Assembly: GCA_965371245.1 (NCBI GenBank)
Contig: CBDUXT010000021.1
Location: 3,918-67,917, forward strand
From: CBDUXT01 sp965371245
Lineage (GTDB): Bacteria > Planctomycetota > Phycisphaerae > UBA1845
Reading direction: 5' to 3'
Length of the DNA stretch: 64,000 bases
Every line of letters begins with the position of its first letter. The first letter of the stretch is position 1. The notes below the pieces were generated by a model. That model was given only the letters and a program-made list of their open reading frames with translations. It did no database searches and was not told where the DNA came from. This document shows positions 16,837-25,981 of the stretch, piece after piece. The translations under genes and the position numbers were made by a program.

Positions 16837-17577
16837 GTGGAAGATACGCCCAACGATCAACCACAGGGGTCGGCCGACGTCGGAGACGGCGGTCTTGACC
16901 AATCGATGATCGACGCGCTCATGAACGGCGCGTCGAGCGATTCAACCGATGCGCCTTCCGAGGCACCTCCGACGCCTGAATCAAGTGGTGTGCAAGAGGT
17001 CACCCAGGCCGACATTGACGCGCTGATGTCGGCGGCGAAAGGCGAAGAAGCCCCCGAATCGTCAGCCGGCGACACCGACCAGGAGGAGGGAGCGGCGAAG
17101 CCTCCCGAGCCCGAAGCTGATGCGCGTGTGGACACGCTGGGTCGGCCCTTTGATGAGGCGGCGGCGGCCATGCAGGCGGCCATCGAGGAGGAGAAGGCAA
17201 CGGCTCAGGCGGCCTCGGCCTCGGCTCCGCCACCGCCCCCCCAGCCTTCCGCGCCGCCGCCCCCCACGACAGAGTTTGAGTTCCCCGAGCTCAGCGACAC
17301 GCTGGGTCTCGACATCGACTCCAAGCGCGTCGCCATGCTCAACGACGTCAACCTGCGCGTGGAGATCGAGTTGGGACGGACGCGCATGTTGGTGGAGGAC
17401 GTGCTCAAGCTCGATGAGGGAAGCGTCGTGGAGCTCGACAAGCTTGCCGGCGATCCGGTGGACGTCTACGTGAACGGGCGGCTCATCGCGCGGGGGGAAG
17501 TGCTTGTCCTCAATGACAATTTCTGCGTTCGAATCAGCGAGGTCTTGTCCAATGACCCGCACCGAGTGAGCGCATGA
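16837..17577 (+). CDS. fliN: FliN-type motor switch protein with two FliM/FliY-like N-terminal peptides
   Basis: The 246-residue product ends in a SpoA domain: LNDVNLRVEIELGRTRM, LDEGSVVELDKLAGDPVDVY and ARGEVLVLNDNFCVRI, all standard FliN. The N-terminal 160 residues are acidic and Pro-rich. They carry two copies of a short motif, LDQSMIDALMNG (20-31) and VTQADIDALMSA (55-66). These resemble the CheY-P-binding LSQxEIDALLNG of FliM and FliY. The start is GTG with GGATGGAG upstream. It shares an ATGA overlap with fliO. No fliM is seen nearby, so this protein may take over CheY sensing. Confidence 0.9.
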   Translation: MEDTPNDQPQGSADVGDGGLDQSMIDALMNGASSDSTDAPSEAPPTPESSGVQEVTQADIDALMSAAKGEEAPESSAGDTDQEEGAAKPPEPEADARVDTLGRPFDEAAAAMQAAIEEEKATAQAASASAPPPPPQPSAPPPPTTEFEFPELSDTLGLDIDSKRVAMLNDVNLRVEIELGRTRMLVEDVLKLDEGSVVELDKLAGDPVDVYVNGRLIARGEVLVLNDNFCVRISEVLSNDPHRVSA

Positions 17578-18431
17578 TGAACGGTACCCTCATGAATCGA
17601 CCCTTTCGCTTCGCGTTGCGCTCCGACGGCATCCGCGGTCTGTTGGCCGCGGTCGTGTTCTCGGCGGGCGGCACATGGTGCTGGGCCGCGGGGCCGGCGG
17701 GCGCGCCGCCGGACAAGACTACGACAACCGTGGCATTGAACCAGAGCGCGTCCGTTGTCGCGGTCGGGCAACCGGGCGATTCCGAATCGAGCGAGGTAGC
17801 CCCCGCGGGTTCGCCGACTGCGGATCCGGCCTTGCAGACCGCTTCGGGAGCCACACCTCCGTCTTCGTCGGCTGAGGCCAAACCGCGCAGGTCGATTCTG
17901 CCGCTTCGACAACGGTCGCGCGCCGCTGCGGGGGATTTGACGGACCGCGCCATCAAGCATCGTGCGGAAGCGTGGTATCAAACCGGGCTTGGATCGCTGG
18001 GCATTGTGCTGGCGGTCGTTGCGGTCTCCGTCTGGGCGGTGCGACGGTGGGTTCCCGCAGCGCGATCGGGGAGCGGTTCGGCGATGCGGGTCTCCGGGCG
18101 GGTGAACCTGACGCCGAAACACTCCATTGCTCTTGTGCATGTAGGCCGACGGTACCTTCTGGTCGGTCTATCGGGCGATCGGATGACCATACTATCCGAG
18201 GTGTCCGACCCCGACGAGGTGGCTGATCTCGCCGCCCGCGTCAACGAATCGGGGACTCGCGCACGTGGGAGCTTCGACGATATCCTGATCAGCGAGGCGA
18301 CGGATTTTCGATCGGCAACGGCGCCAAAGGACGAGGACACGAAGCACGTCCCTGCGGCGATCGGCGGGAGGCGGCGGTTGACGGGTTTGCAAGATCTCGT
18401 CGATCGCTTGAAGTCGCTCCAAACAAAATAG
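17574..18431 (+). CDS. fliO: Flagellar biosynthesis protein FliO
   Basis: The 285-residue protein has a signal-like N-terminus (GIRGLLAAVVFSAGGTWCWA). A low-complexity region follows, then a membrane helix near 143-160 (GSLGIVLAVVAVSVWAVRRW). The FliO core is PKHSIALVHVGRRYLLVGL, ending with SDPDEVADLAARV. FliO helps build the FliP-FliR export gate. Position (ATGA overlap with fliN, fliP next) supports the call. The sequence is poorly conserved in this family and longer than the enteric protein. Confidence 0.85.
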   Translation: MMNGTLMNRPFRFALRSDGIRGLLAAVVFSAGGTWCWAAGPAGAPPDKTTTTVALNQSASVVAVGQPGDSESSEVAPAGSPTADPALQTASGATPPSSSAEAKPRRSILPLRQRSRAAAGDLTDRAIKHRAEAWYQTGLGSLGIVLAVVAVSVWAVRRWVPAARSGSGSAMRVSGRVNLTPKHSIALVHVGRRYLLVGLSGDRMTILSEVSDPDEVADLAARVNESGTRARGSFDDILISEATDFRSATAPKDEDTKHVPAAIGGRRRLTGLQDLVDRLKSLQTK

Positions 18432-18480
18432 GGGTCGTCGGTTGCTCCGGCGGTATGGTTCCCGCGCGTAGGAGATGCGC

Positions 18481-19308
18481 ATGGTCTTGGAGCATGGATG
18501 CTCGCTTCGCGGTCGCGTGATGGCGGCCGCCGTAATGTTCGCGTCTCTGTGCGCCGGCGGCGCGCACGCACAGGATCCCCCTGCCCGGCCGCTGGACAAC
18601 ATCGCCGGCATTCCCGACCTCACGCAGCTTCTTCCTCCCGCCACCGATACGAAGGGCGTCAGCGCGACGCTCAAGATCGTCGTTCTTCTGACGGTCTTGA
18701 CGCTGGTGCCGTCTATTCTGGTGATGGTGACGGCCTTCCCTCGGATTATCGTCGTCTTGTCCTTGCTGCGCCAGGCGGTCGGTACGCAGCAACTCCCACC
18801 GGGGCAGGTGCTGCTGGGGCTTTCGTTGTTCCTAACCATGCTGGTCATGACACCGACTTGGCAAAAGGTTCAGGCCGACGCGCTGTCGCCTTATCTGGAG
18901 AACCAACTCGGGCAGGCCGAGGCGTTCGACATCACGGCCGGGCACCTCAAGGACTTCATGTACCGCCAGATAGAGCAGGCCGGGCATTACGAGGACATCT
19001 ATCTGTTCCTCGAATATGTCGAGGATCGGCAGATTCCACCCACGGAGGAGATCAACCTCGCAGAGTTGCCGCTGACGGTGATGATCCCGGCCTTCATGCT
19101 CAGTGAACTCAAGACGGCGTTTATCATGGGTTTTCGCATCTATCTGCCGTTCCTGGTCATCGACATGGTGATCGCGACCGTTCTGTTGTCCATGGGCATG
19201 ATGATGTTGCCCCCCGTGCTGATTTCGCTTCCGTTCAAAATCCTGTTGTTCGTGCTGGCCGACGGCTGGCACCTGGTGGTGCAGACGTTGTTGCTCAGTT
19301 TTGCCTGA
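18481..19308 (+). CDS. fliP: Flagellar export gate protein FliP
   Basis: This is a 275-residue export-gate subunit with a signal peptide (MAAAVMFASLCAGGAHAQ) and four membrane helices. The family segments TAFPRIIVVLSLLRQAVGTQ, LLGLSLFLTMLVMTP and ELKTAFIMGFRIYLPFLVID are intact. FliP forms the gate with FliQ and FliR. The ATG at 18481 is chosen over 18475 because AGGAG overlaps the earlier codon and sits 6 bp from the later one. Confidence 0.95.
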   Translation: MVLEHGCSLRGRVMAAAVMFASLCAGGAHAQDPPARPLDNIAGIPDLTQLLPPATDTKGVSATLKIVVLLTVLTLVPSILVMVTAFPRIIVVLSLLRQAVGTQQLPPGQVLLGLSLFLTMLVMTPTWQKVQADALSPYLENQLGQAEAFDITAGHLKDFMYRQIEQAGHYEDIYLFLEYVEDRQIPPTEEINLAELPLTVMIPAFMLSELKTAFIMGFRIYLPFLVIDMVIATVLLSMGMMMLPPVLISLPFKILLFVLADGWHLVVQTLLLSFA

Positions 19309-19353
19309 CGGCGCTGACTGAGACGGGTAGCGCGGTCACGGAAGGAACCCGAG

Positions 19354-19614
19354 ATGGACTTCACCGATGCGTTGGAACTGGGAAGAAACGCGTTCTGGAT
19401 GGCGCTGACCACGTCGGCTCCGATCCTCGTCGTGGGTCTCGTGGTCGGGTTGGTGATCGCGCTGTTTCAGGCGGTCACGCAGCTTCAAGAGCAAACGCTT
19501 ACGTTCGTTCCCAAGATCGCGGCCATGGTGATCGCCGCCTCCATTTTCATCCCCTGGATCGGCGAGCGGATGATCGCCTTTACGGTGGAAATGTTCACGA
19601 CGGTGCCGTGGTAG
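19354..19614 (+). CDS. fliQ: Flagellar export gate protein FliQ
   Basis: The 86-residue, two-helix protein is the usual FliQ length. Helix one includes FWMALTTSAPILVVGLVVGL and is followed by ALFQAVTQLQEQTLTFVPKI, the most conserved part of FliQ. Four copies pack on the FliP-FliR core to close the export channel. It has GGAAGGAA upstream and lies between fliP (45 bp) and fliR (48 bp). Confidence 0.95.
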   Translation: MDFTDALELGRNAFWMALTTSAPILVVGLVVGLVIALFQAVTQLQEQTLTFVPKIAAMVIAASIFIPWIGERMIAFTVEMFTTVPW

Positions 19615-19662
19615 TCGCGCGCTCCGCCCCGACGGGATGCGGCCGAACCACAGGAGCATTCT

Positions 19663-20463
19663 TTGCCCTGGACTCTCTTCGACATTTTGTCGGCACTGCC
19701 GACATTCGCGCTGGTGCTGTTTCGTCTGTCGGGGCTGATGCTGACGGCGCCGTTATTCAGCAGCCGCGTCGTGCCGATTCCGGTTCGCGCGGGGCTGACG
19801 ATCATCCTCGCCGCGATGATCTTTCCCCTTGTGCATCGACAGGCGCCCGCGGACCTCACGCTGGCGACCGCGCTCGTGGGCGGGGTCGGGGAGATCATGA
19901 TCGGCGCGATCATCGGACTCTCGGTTTCCCTCATCATCGAGACGGGCGCCGTCGCGGGGCTGATCGTCGGGCGCCAGGCGAGCATTGGGCTCGCCACCGT
20001 GTTCGATCCGTCGCGCAACGATCAATCCTCGATCATCGGGCAGATCTATACGTTGACGCTCACTGCGATGTTTCTGATGGTCGGTGGACACCGTGCCACC
20101 GTTGCGGCCGTTCTCGATACCTATCAGGTGATCCCGCTGCTTTCGTTCACCATGGACGAATCGCTCATCGTCATGCTGGCCGAGATGCTCACCGCCGCGT
20201 TCACCCTCGGGCTTCGCCTGGCGGGACCGGTCTTGATCGCGCTCTTCTTGATGGGGTCGGCTCTGGCGTTTCTATCTCGGACGATGCCACAGCTCAACAT
20301 TTTGACGGTTGGGTTTTCGATGCGGGTGATGGTGGGCCTGGGCGTGTCGGCGCTGGCCATGTATGGAAGCGCAGACCTGTTGTTGGACGCCGTGTGGGAC
20401 GGTCTGACGACGGTGCGTAGCGGCTTCGGGTTGGATCCAAGCCGTCTGCATCTGGTGAACTAA
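19663..20463 (+). CDS. fliR: Flagellar export gate protein FliR
   Basis: This 266-residue protein has about six membrane helices. Family features include FALVLFRLSGLMLTAPLFSS at the N-terminus and RQASIGLATVFDPSRNDQS in the middle. FliR is the single-copy gate subunit. The start codon is TTG at 19663, supported by AGGAG ending 6 bp before it; no ATG or GTG fits the conserved N-terminus. The final A of the TAA stop is the first base of the flhB ATG. Confidence 0.93.
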   Translation: MPWTLFDILSALPTFALVLFRLSGLMLTAPLFSSRVVPIPVRAGLTIILAAMIFPLVHRQAPADLTLATALVGGVGEIMIGAIIGLSVSLIIETGAVAGLIVGRQASIGLATVFDPSRNDQSSIIGQIYTLTLTAMFLMVGGHRATVAAVLDTYQVIPLLSFTMDESLIVMLAEMLTAAFTLGLRLAGPVLIALFLMGSALAFLSRTMPQLNILTVGFSMRVMVGLGVSALAMYGSADLLLDAVWDGLTTVRSGFGLDPSRLHLVN

Positions 20464-21542
20464 TGGCTGAATTCGCTGACGAAAAGACAGAACCGGCCAC
20501 GCCTCGACGGCGTCGGGATGCCCGCGCCCGGGGCGAAGTCGCGCGGAGCCAGGATCTGACCGCGGCCGCGTTGTTGCTTGCCGGTTTCCTGGCGCTGGCG
20601 TTGGTCGGTCCCGGCATCTGGCAGGGACTTCTCGACCTGACCCGGGCGGCTCTGACGGGTGAACGGGTCGAACGGTTGGACGATCTGCTGGTGTTTGCCG
20701 GTGCGTCCGCGGTTGAGGCGGCCAAGCGCACGATGCCGTTTCTCCTGATCCTTTTCGTCGCCACGCTGGCGGCTCTGATCGCACAGATCGGGCTGCTGTT
20801 CACCTGGCACCCGTTGACGCCCAGCCTCAACAAGATCAATCCGCTGAACGGGATCAAGAAACTGCTGTCCGTGCGATCCGTCATGCTGGCGGTGATCAAC
20901 TTCGGCAAGCTTTTGGTCGTCGGTGTGGTGGCCTACGTCACCTTAAAGGGGAGTGCGGCGGCCATCGTGTTCGCGCTGAACCTGGGCTTCGAAACCATGT
21001 TCAGTCTCGGGTCGGCGCTGATGTTTGACCTGGGTATGCGCCTCGGGCTGGCGATGCTGATCTTGGCGCTGCTCGATTTCGCCTGGCAGAAATACAAACA
21101 CGAACGCGACCTTCGCATGACCAAGGAAGAGGTCAAAGACGAGCTGCGCAGCATGGAAGGTGACCCGAAGATGAAGGGGCGAAGGCGGGATGTGCAGTTG
21201 CAACTGGCGATGCAGCGCTTGAGAAAAGACGTGCCCACCGCGGACGTGATCGTGACGAACCCCACGCACGTGGCCGTCGCGATTTCGTACGATGCGGAAA
21301 CCATGTCCGCTCCCAAGGTTGTTTCCAAGGGGGCCGACTTCGTGGCTCTTCGCATCCGACACATTGCGCAGGAGTGCGGCATCCCGATCGTCGCGCGCCC
21401 GCCGCTGGCGCGGGCGCTGTTCGAGAGCGTGGACGTCGGCGGGCATGTCCCGGAGCAGCTGTACAAGGCGATCGCCGAGGTGCTCGCCTATGTGTACGAG
21501 CTGACGGGTCGATCTCCGGCGGCGGCGCGAGCCCTCGCGTAG
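20463..21542 (+). CDS. flhB: Flagellar export switch protein FlhB
   Basis: This 359-residue protein starts with the typical EKTEPATPRRRRDARARGE and has four membrane helices between 30 and 215. The cytoplasmic domain carries the autocleavage motif NPTH (266-269) within DVIVTNPTHVAVAISYD, followed by AKPVV-type VVSKGADF. Cleavage between Asn and Pro switches export to filament substrates in concert with FliK. A one-base stop/start overlap with fliR implies coupled translation. Confidence 0.96.
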   Translation: MAEFADEKTEPATPRRRRDARARGEVARSQDLTAAALLLAGFLALALVGPGIWQGLLDLTRAALTGERVERLDDLLVFAGASAVEAAKRTMPFLLILFVATLAALIAQIGLLFTWHPLTPSLNKINPLNGIKKLLSVRSVMLAVINFGKLLVVGVVAYVTLKGSAAAIVFALNLGFETMFSLGSALMFDLGMRLGLAMLILALLDFAWQKYKHERDLRMTKEEVKDELRSMEGDPKMKGRRRDVQLQLAMQRLRKDVPTADVIVTNPTHVAVAISYDAETMSAPKVVSKGADFVALRIRHIAQECGIPIVARPPLARALFESVDVGGHVPEQLYKAIAEVLAYVYELTGRSPAAARALA

Positions 21543-21559
21543 TGAGTGTGGTGCAATGT

Positions 21560-21582
21560 TTCGCCGATCGGTGGTCGGCGAA
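21560..21582 (+). other. Hairpin in the flhB-flhA gap
   Basis: TTCGCCGA (21560-21567) and TCGGCGAA (21575-21582) form a perfect 8-bp stem with a 7-base loop, in the 81-bp space between flhB and flhA. There is no T run. It could stabilise or process the mRNA or attenuate flhA. Confidence 0.4.
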
Positions 21583-21623
21583 GTTTGTGAGCGAGAGGAT
21601 GACTTTCAGTCCGGCATAGAGGC

Positions 21624-23705
21624 ATGGCCAAGACGATCCTTCCCATCATCCAAGTCCCGCGTGTGATCCTGGATCACATGGGCATTGTATTGCCCGTGTC
21701 GGTGATGGGGCTGATCCTGATCATCCTGATTCCCTTGCCGACCCCGGTCATGGACTTACTTCTCCTGGTCAACATCACGATGTCCGGTGTCGTCATGGTG
21801 ACGGTGATGTACATCAGGAGCCCGCTGGAGTTTTCGTCGTTTCCCTCCTTGCTCTTGGGCATGACCTTGTTCCGTTTGGTGCTCAACATCGCCACCACCC
21901 GCCTGATCCTCACCAACGCCGACGGCGGACGCGTCATCGCAACGTTCGGCGGGTTCGTCGCCGGCGGTTCGCTGGCGGTGGCGGTCATCATTTTCGCCAT
22001 CATCGTCGTGATTCAGTTCGTGGTAATCACCAAGGGAGCGACGCGCATCGCGGAAGTCGCCGCCCGGTTCACACTCGATGGCATGCCCGGCAAGCAGATG
22101 GCGATCGACGCCGACCTGAACGCCGGCACGATCACCGAATCCGAAGCCAAGACGCGACGATCCGAAATCACACGCGAGGCCGATTTCTACGGGGCGATGG
22201 ACGGAGCGAGCAAGTTCGTGCGCGGGGATGCCATCGCGGGTCTGATCATCACCGCCATCAACATCCTGGGCGGGATCTACGTGGGTTTGGCCGAGTTGAA
22301 CCTGCCGTTTTCCGAGACGCTAACCACCTTCACGATTCTGACGATCGGCGACGGGCTCGTGTCGCAAATCCCGGCCTTTATCGTATCGATTACGGCAGCG
22401 CTGCTGGTGACGCGCTCCGCCGAAAAGAGCACGCTCGGCGACGAGCTCTTGCGCCAGGTATCCGGGCAGCCGATCGCCCTGGTACTCACGGGCGCCTTTC
22501 TGGCAGCCCTGGCGCTGACCCCGCTGCCCAAACCGCCGCTCTTGCTCCTGATTGCGTCCTGCTATGTGATGGCTCACTTGCTCACGCAGCACAAAGAGCT
22601 GGCGATCGCGGAGGCGTCGGCCGCCAAGGCCAAGCCGGCGTCGGCAGAGGAGCGCATCGAGAGGCACCTGGCCCCCGACCCGATGGAGTTGAACGTCGGC
22701 TATGGCTTGATCCAACTGGTCGATCGCAAGAAGGGCGGCGACCTGCTCGATCGGATCACCAACATGCGGCGCCAACTGGCCCAGGAACTGGGGATCGTCG
22801 TGCCGCCGATTCGGATACGCGATGAACTTCAGCTCCAACCCAACGAGTTCCGGGTGAACCTCAGGGGGCTGCAAGTCGGCGAGGGCGAGGTGATGCCGGG
22901 GCACCTGCTGGCGATCGATGCGGGAACCGTCTCGGAACGGATCAACGGTGTCGATACCAAGGAGCCGGCGTTCGGCCTGCCGGCGCTCTGGATCGACGAG
23001 CATCAACGCCACGATGCCGAACACCGCAACTACACGGTGGTCGAGCCGTCCAGTGTGATCGCGACCTACCTGACGGAGTTGATCAAACGGCACGCGGCCG
23101 AACTGCTGACCCGGCAGGAACTCGCCCGCCTGCTCGACCACCTGCGTGAGCGCGCGGGCAAGCTGGTTGAAGAGGTCGTTCCCGATGTGCTCAAACCGGG
23201 CGAAATCCAACGAGTGTGCCAGGCGCTATTGCGCGAGCGCGTTCCGATCCGCGACCTCGAGACGATTCTTGAGGCCATCGCCGAGGTGGCGCCGCGTTCG
23301 AAGGATATCGATATTCTCACAGAGTATGCCAGACGTGCCTTGGCACGGACGCTCTGCCACCTGCACAAGTCCGACGATGGGCGGATCCACTGCATCACCC
23401 TCGATCCGGCGCTTGAGGAGTTGATCGCCAACGGGTTGGAGCGTTCGGATCAGGGAACGGTTCTGACACTGCCTCCGGCCTTGCAAAACCGGATCGTCGA
23501 TGCGGTCAAGCAGCACCTGGAGCAGGCCGCGTCATCGTCGGGTGGGCGGGCACCGGTGTTGCTCGCGCCTCCGAGAATCCGCCCGTGGCTCCGCAAGCTG
23601 ACGGAGGCAAAGCTCCCGAGCCTTGTGGTGATGTCCTACAACGAAGTGGTACGTGGGTTCGAGGTCGAATCGCACGGGATGGTGGTGTTAACGGATGAAG
23701 CTTAA
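21624..23705 (+). CDS. flhA: Flagellar export gate protein FlhA
   Basis: This 693-residue protein has eight membrane helices in the first 330 residues. The conserved FHIPEP signature is represented by SFPSLLLGMTLFRLVLNIAT, and KGATRIAEVAARFTLDGMPG-type sequence follows. The large cytoplasmic domain from about 340 has EPAFGLPALWIDEHQRHDAE. It forms the nonameric export ring and uses the ion gradient. AGAGG lies before the ATG. Its end overlaps flhF by 11 bp. Confidence 0.97.
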   Translation: MAKTILPIIQVPRVILDHMGIVLPVSVMGLILIILIPLPTPVMDLLLLVNITMSGVVMVTVMYIRSPLEFSSFPSLLLGMTLFRLVLNIATTRLILTNADGGRVIATFGGFVAGGSLAVAVIIFAIIVVIQFVVITKGATRIAEVAARFTLDGMPGKQMAIDADLNAGTITESEAKTRRSEITREADFYGAMDGASKFVRGDAIAGLIITAINILGGIYVGLAELNLPFSETLTTFTILTIGDGLVSQIPAFIVSITAALLVTRSAEKSTLGDELLRQVSGQPIALVLTGAFLAALALTPLPKPPLLLLIASCYVMAHLLTQHKELAIAEASAAKAKPASAEERIERHLAPDPMELNVGYGLIQLVDRKKGGDLLDRITNMRRQLAQELGIVVPPIRIRDELQLQPNEFRVNLRGLQVGEGEVMPGHLLAIDAGTVSERINGVDTKEPAFGLPALWIDEHQRHDAEHRNYTVVEPSSVIATYLTELIKRHAAELLTRQELARLLDHLRERAGKLVEEVVPDVLKPGEIQRVCQALLRERVPIRDLETILEAIAEVAPRSKDIDILTEYARRALARTLCHLHKSDDGRIHCITLDPALEELIANGLERSDQGTVLTLPPALQNRIVDAVKQHLEQAASSSGGRAPVLLAPPRIRPWLRKLTEAKLPSLVVMSYNEVVRGFEVESHGMVVLTDEA

Positions 23706-24894
23706 AACGTTCCAGGGCAGGACGATGGCCGAGGTGCTGGACCGCGTAAAGCGGCACTTCGGTGCCCATGCGGTCATCCTCAACACCCGCACGTTGACTC
23801 GCGGTGGCGTGTTGGGATTGGGGAGCAAACCCTACGTGGAGATCACGGCGGCACGAGAAATGGCGGATTTGCCGGCGCCGCTGCGGCGTGCTAGGCTCCA
23901 GCCGCAGTCACGGCGGACGCCGATCGCGGAAGCGGTTCCCGAGCCGCTGTCGGTGCCGCCGGCTCAGCCTGCGCTATCCGACGCGCTGTTGGCCGAGGTC
24001 GGCGCCCTCAAGGCGCTGGTCAGCGGTCTGGTTTGCGAGACACGGCGGTCACGGATGACCGAGGTTCCCGGCGAGCTTCACGACAGTTATTTCAAGCTCG
24101 TGCAAAACGCCGTGGCGGAAGAGGTTGCCCAGCAGCTCATCGAACGCGTGCGTCTCGCACTGTCCGAGGAGCAACTACGCGATTCGTCGATCGTGCGGGA
24201 GCGGTTGTCGGAGGCCATCGCGGCCATGCTACCGACCGCCGGCGCGATCGAGTTGCCCCGTGGCAACGGTCCCAAGATCATCGCCCTGGTCGGACCGACC
24301 GGCGTGGGCAAGACCACGACGATCGCCAAGCTGGCCGCCAGCTTCTGTCTGCGCGAGCAGCGCCGTGTCGGGTTGATTACGATCGACACCTATCGGATCG
24401 CGGCAGTGGAACAGCTTCGAACGTACGCAGACATCATTGACGTGCCGCTGGACGTCGTCATGCGGCCCAGTGAGTTCAAAGAGGCCGTGACGCGGATGTC
24501 GGATCGCGACGTGATTTTCGTCGATACCGCGGGACGAAGCCAGCGCGACACCGTGAAGCTCAACGAGCTGAAGGCGTTCTTCGCGGCGGCGACTCCGGAC
24601 GAGGTTCATCTCGTTCTTTCGAGCACATGCGGTGAAGCGGTGCTGCTCGATGCAATGGCGCGGTTCGCCGCGTTGAACGTGACGCGTGTGATCTTCACCA
24701 AGCTTGACGAAGCCATCGGCTTCGGCGTCATGCTGGCGTGCCTGCGAAAGACGCAGGCGCGGCTCTCCTACGTGACAACCGGGCAGGATGTGCCGGACGA
24801 CATCCGGGTGGGGGAAGGAAAGACATTGGCACGGCTGATTTTGGGAGATCGGCCGGCCAAGGCGAACGAGGCGTCAACGTCGGGCGCCAACTAG
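23695..24894 (+). CDS. flhF: Flagellar placement GTPase FlhF
   Basis: This 399-residue SRP-type GTPase has an N-terminal B domain (MKLKTFQGRTMAEVLDRVKR, with HFGAHAVILNTR). A helical N domain follows, then the G domain with GPTGVGKTTT (200-209), TIDTYRIAAVEQLRTYA, VDTAGRSQRD and FTKLDEAIGFG. FlhF recruits the first flagellar parts to the right site and number. It overlaps flhA by 11 bp and is followed by flhG, which encodes its activator. Confidence 0.95.
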   Translation: MKLKTFQGRTMAEVLDRVKRHFGAHAVILNTRTLTRGGVLGLGSKPYVEITAAREMADLPAPLRRARLQPQSRRTPIAEAVPEPLSVPPAQPALSDALLAEVGALKALVSGLVCETRRSRMTEVPGELHDSYFKLVQNAVAEEVAQQLIERVRLALSEEQLRDSSIVRERLSEAIAAMLPTAGAIELPRGNGPKIIALVGPTGVGKTTTIAKLAASFCLREQRRVGLITIDTYRIAAVEQLRTYADIIDVPLDVVMRPSEFKEAVTRMSDRDVIFVDTAGRSQRDTVKLNELKAFFAAATPDEVHLVLSSTCGEAVLLDAMARFAALNVTRVIFTKLDEAIGFGVMLACLRKTQARLSYVTTGQDVPDDIRVGEGKTLARLILGDRPAKANEASTSGAN

Positions 24895-24943
24895 CGATTC
24901 ATGCGGGCGTTGTTGAAGGCCCGACGAGTGAGAACCGAACGCC

Positions 24944-25816
24944 ATGGCGCAAGGAAGCGCACAAGTCTGGCGAACCGACCAAGCCACCCGGCTTCGGGAG
25001 CTGGCCCGCCGTCACCGGCGACGGGCCGAGGTCGTCGCGATCCTCAGCGGAAAAGGCGGCGTCGGGAAGTCCACTATCGCTGTCAATTTGTCAATTTGTA
25101 TGGCATCCAGAGGGCTGCGCGTGGTTCTGGTCGATGTGGACATGGGTCTGGCGAACGCGGACCTGCTTCTGAATCTTCAGCCGCGGTACACGTTGTCGCA
25201 TGTCGTCTCCGGGGTTCGAACGGTGGAGGAGGTGGCCACCGAAGGGCCGGCAGGCATGCGGTTTATCGCCGGTGCGTCCGGGTTGCAGGGGCTGGCGGAC
25301 TTGTCGGAGTTCGAGCGACGGACCTTGATCTCTCGTCTCCGAAAGCTTCAGACCAGTACTGATATCGTGGTGTTGGACTGCGGGGCGGGCATCGGTCGCA
25401 ACGTGATCAGCTTCGCGCTGGCGGCGGATCGCGTCGTGGTCATTACCACGCCGCAGCCGACCTCGTTGACCGACGCTTATGCCATGATCAAGGCATTGCA
25501 TCGCGAGGCTTGCCCCGGTCGACTCGGGGTCTTCGTCAACATGGCGAACAGTCGCGCGGAGGCGACCGGCGCGTTCGGTCGGCTGTCGCAGGTTTCGCGC
25601 AGATTTCTTAATTATGCAGTTGCGGACGATGGTTTCATGTTGCATGATACGGTCGTGGAGTCGGCTGTTTGGGAACGCTGCCCGTTTGTGGTTCGCAATC
25701 CCGGGTCGAACGCCAGTGCATGCATCGCGTCGTTGGCGGATGCGATGCCAGGGCGTACCGGCGGCGCGCAGCGCCGCGGCGGCTTCTTGTCTCGCGTCGC
25801 CGGGTTGTTTGTTTGA
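24944..25816 (+). CDS. flhG: MinD-like flagellar number regulator FlhG
   Basis: This 290-residue ParA/MinD ATPase starts with TDQATRLREL (11-20), the DQAxxLR peptide by which FlhG activates FlhF. The deviant Walker A is SGKGGVGKST (35-44), followed by VVLVDVDMGLANADLLLNL and VVLDCGAGIG. The C-terminus is basic and hydrophobic (RRGGFLSRVAGLF), fit for membrane contact. With FlhF it sets flagellar number and position. It follows flhF by 49 bp. Confidence 0.93.
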   Translation: MAQGSAQVWRTDQATRLRELARRHRRRAEVVAILSGKGGVGKSTIAVNLSICMASRGLRVVLVDVDMGLANADLLLNLQPRYTLSHVVSGVRTVEEVATEGPAGMRFIAGASGLQGLADLSEFERRTLISRLRKLQTSTDIVVLDCGAGIGRNVISFALAADRVVVITTPQPTSLTDAYAMIKALHREACPGRLGVFVNMANSRAEATGAFGRLSQVSRRFLNYAVADDGFMLHDTVVESAVWERCPFVVRNPGSNASACIASLADAMPGRTGGAQRRGGFLSRVAGLFV

Positions 25817-25850
25817 GCACTGGCGCGGTTCACGGCGAAGTGAGTTTTGA

Positions 25851-25872
25851 TTGTCGGCAAGGATGCCGACAA
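25851..25872 (+). terminator. Perfect hairpin after flhG
   Basis: TTGTCGGCA (25851-25859) and TGCCGACAA (25864-25872) form a 9-bp stem with an AGGA loop, 35 bp after the flhG stop. The stem is strong but is followed by ATCGTCG rather than a T run, so termination would be partial or Rho-assisted. Confidence 0.4.
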
Positions 25873-25981
25873 ATCGTCGATCGAGTTGGGTGATTGACGC
25901 GGACGGATCCGTCGCAAACCGTCCGTGGGTCTCCCGTTTCCTCCTCGAATGCATGCACCCTGCGACAGGGACGTTGCAGAT

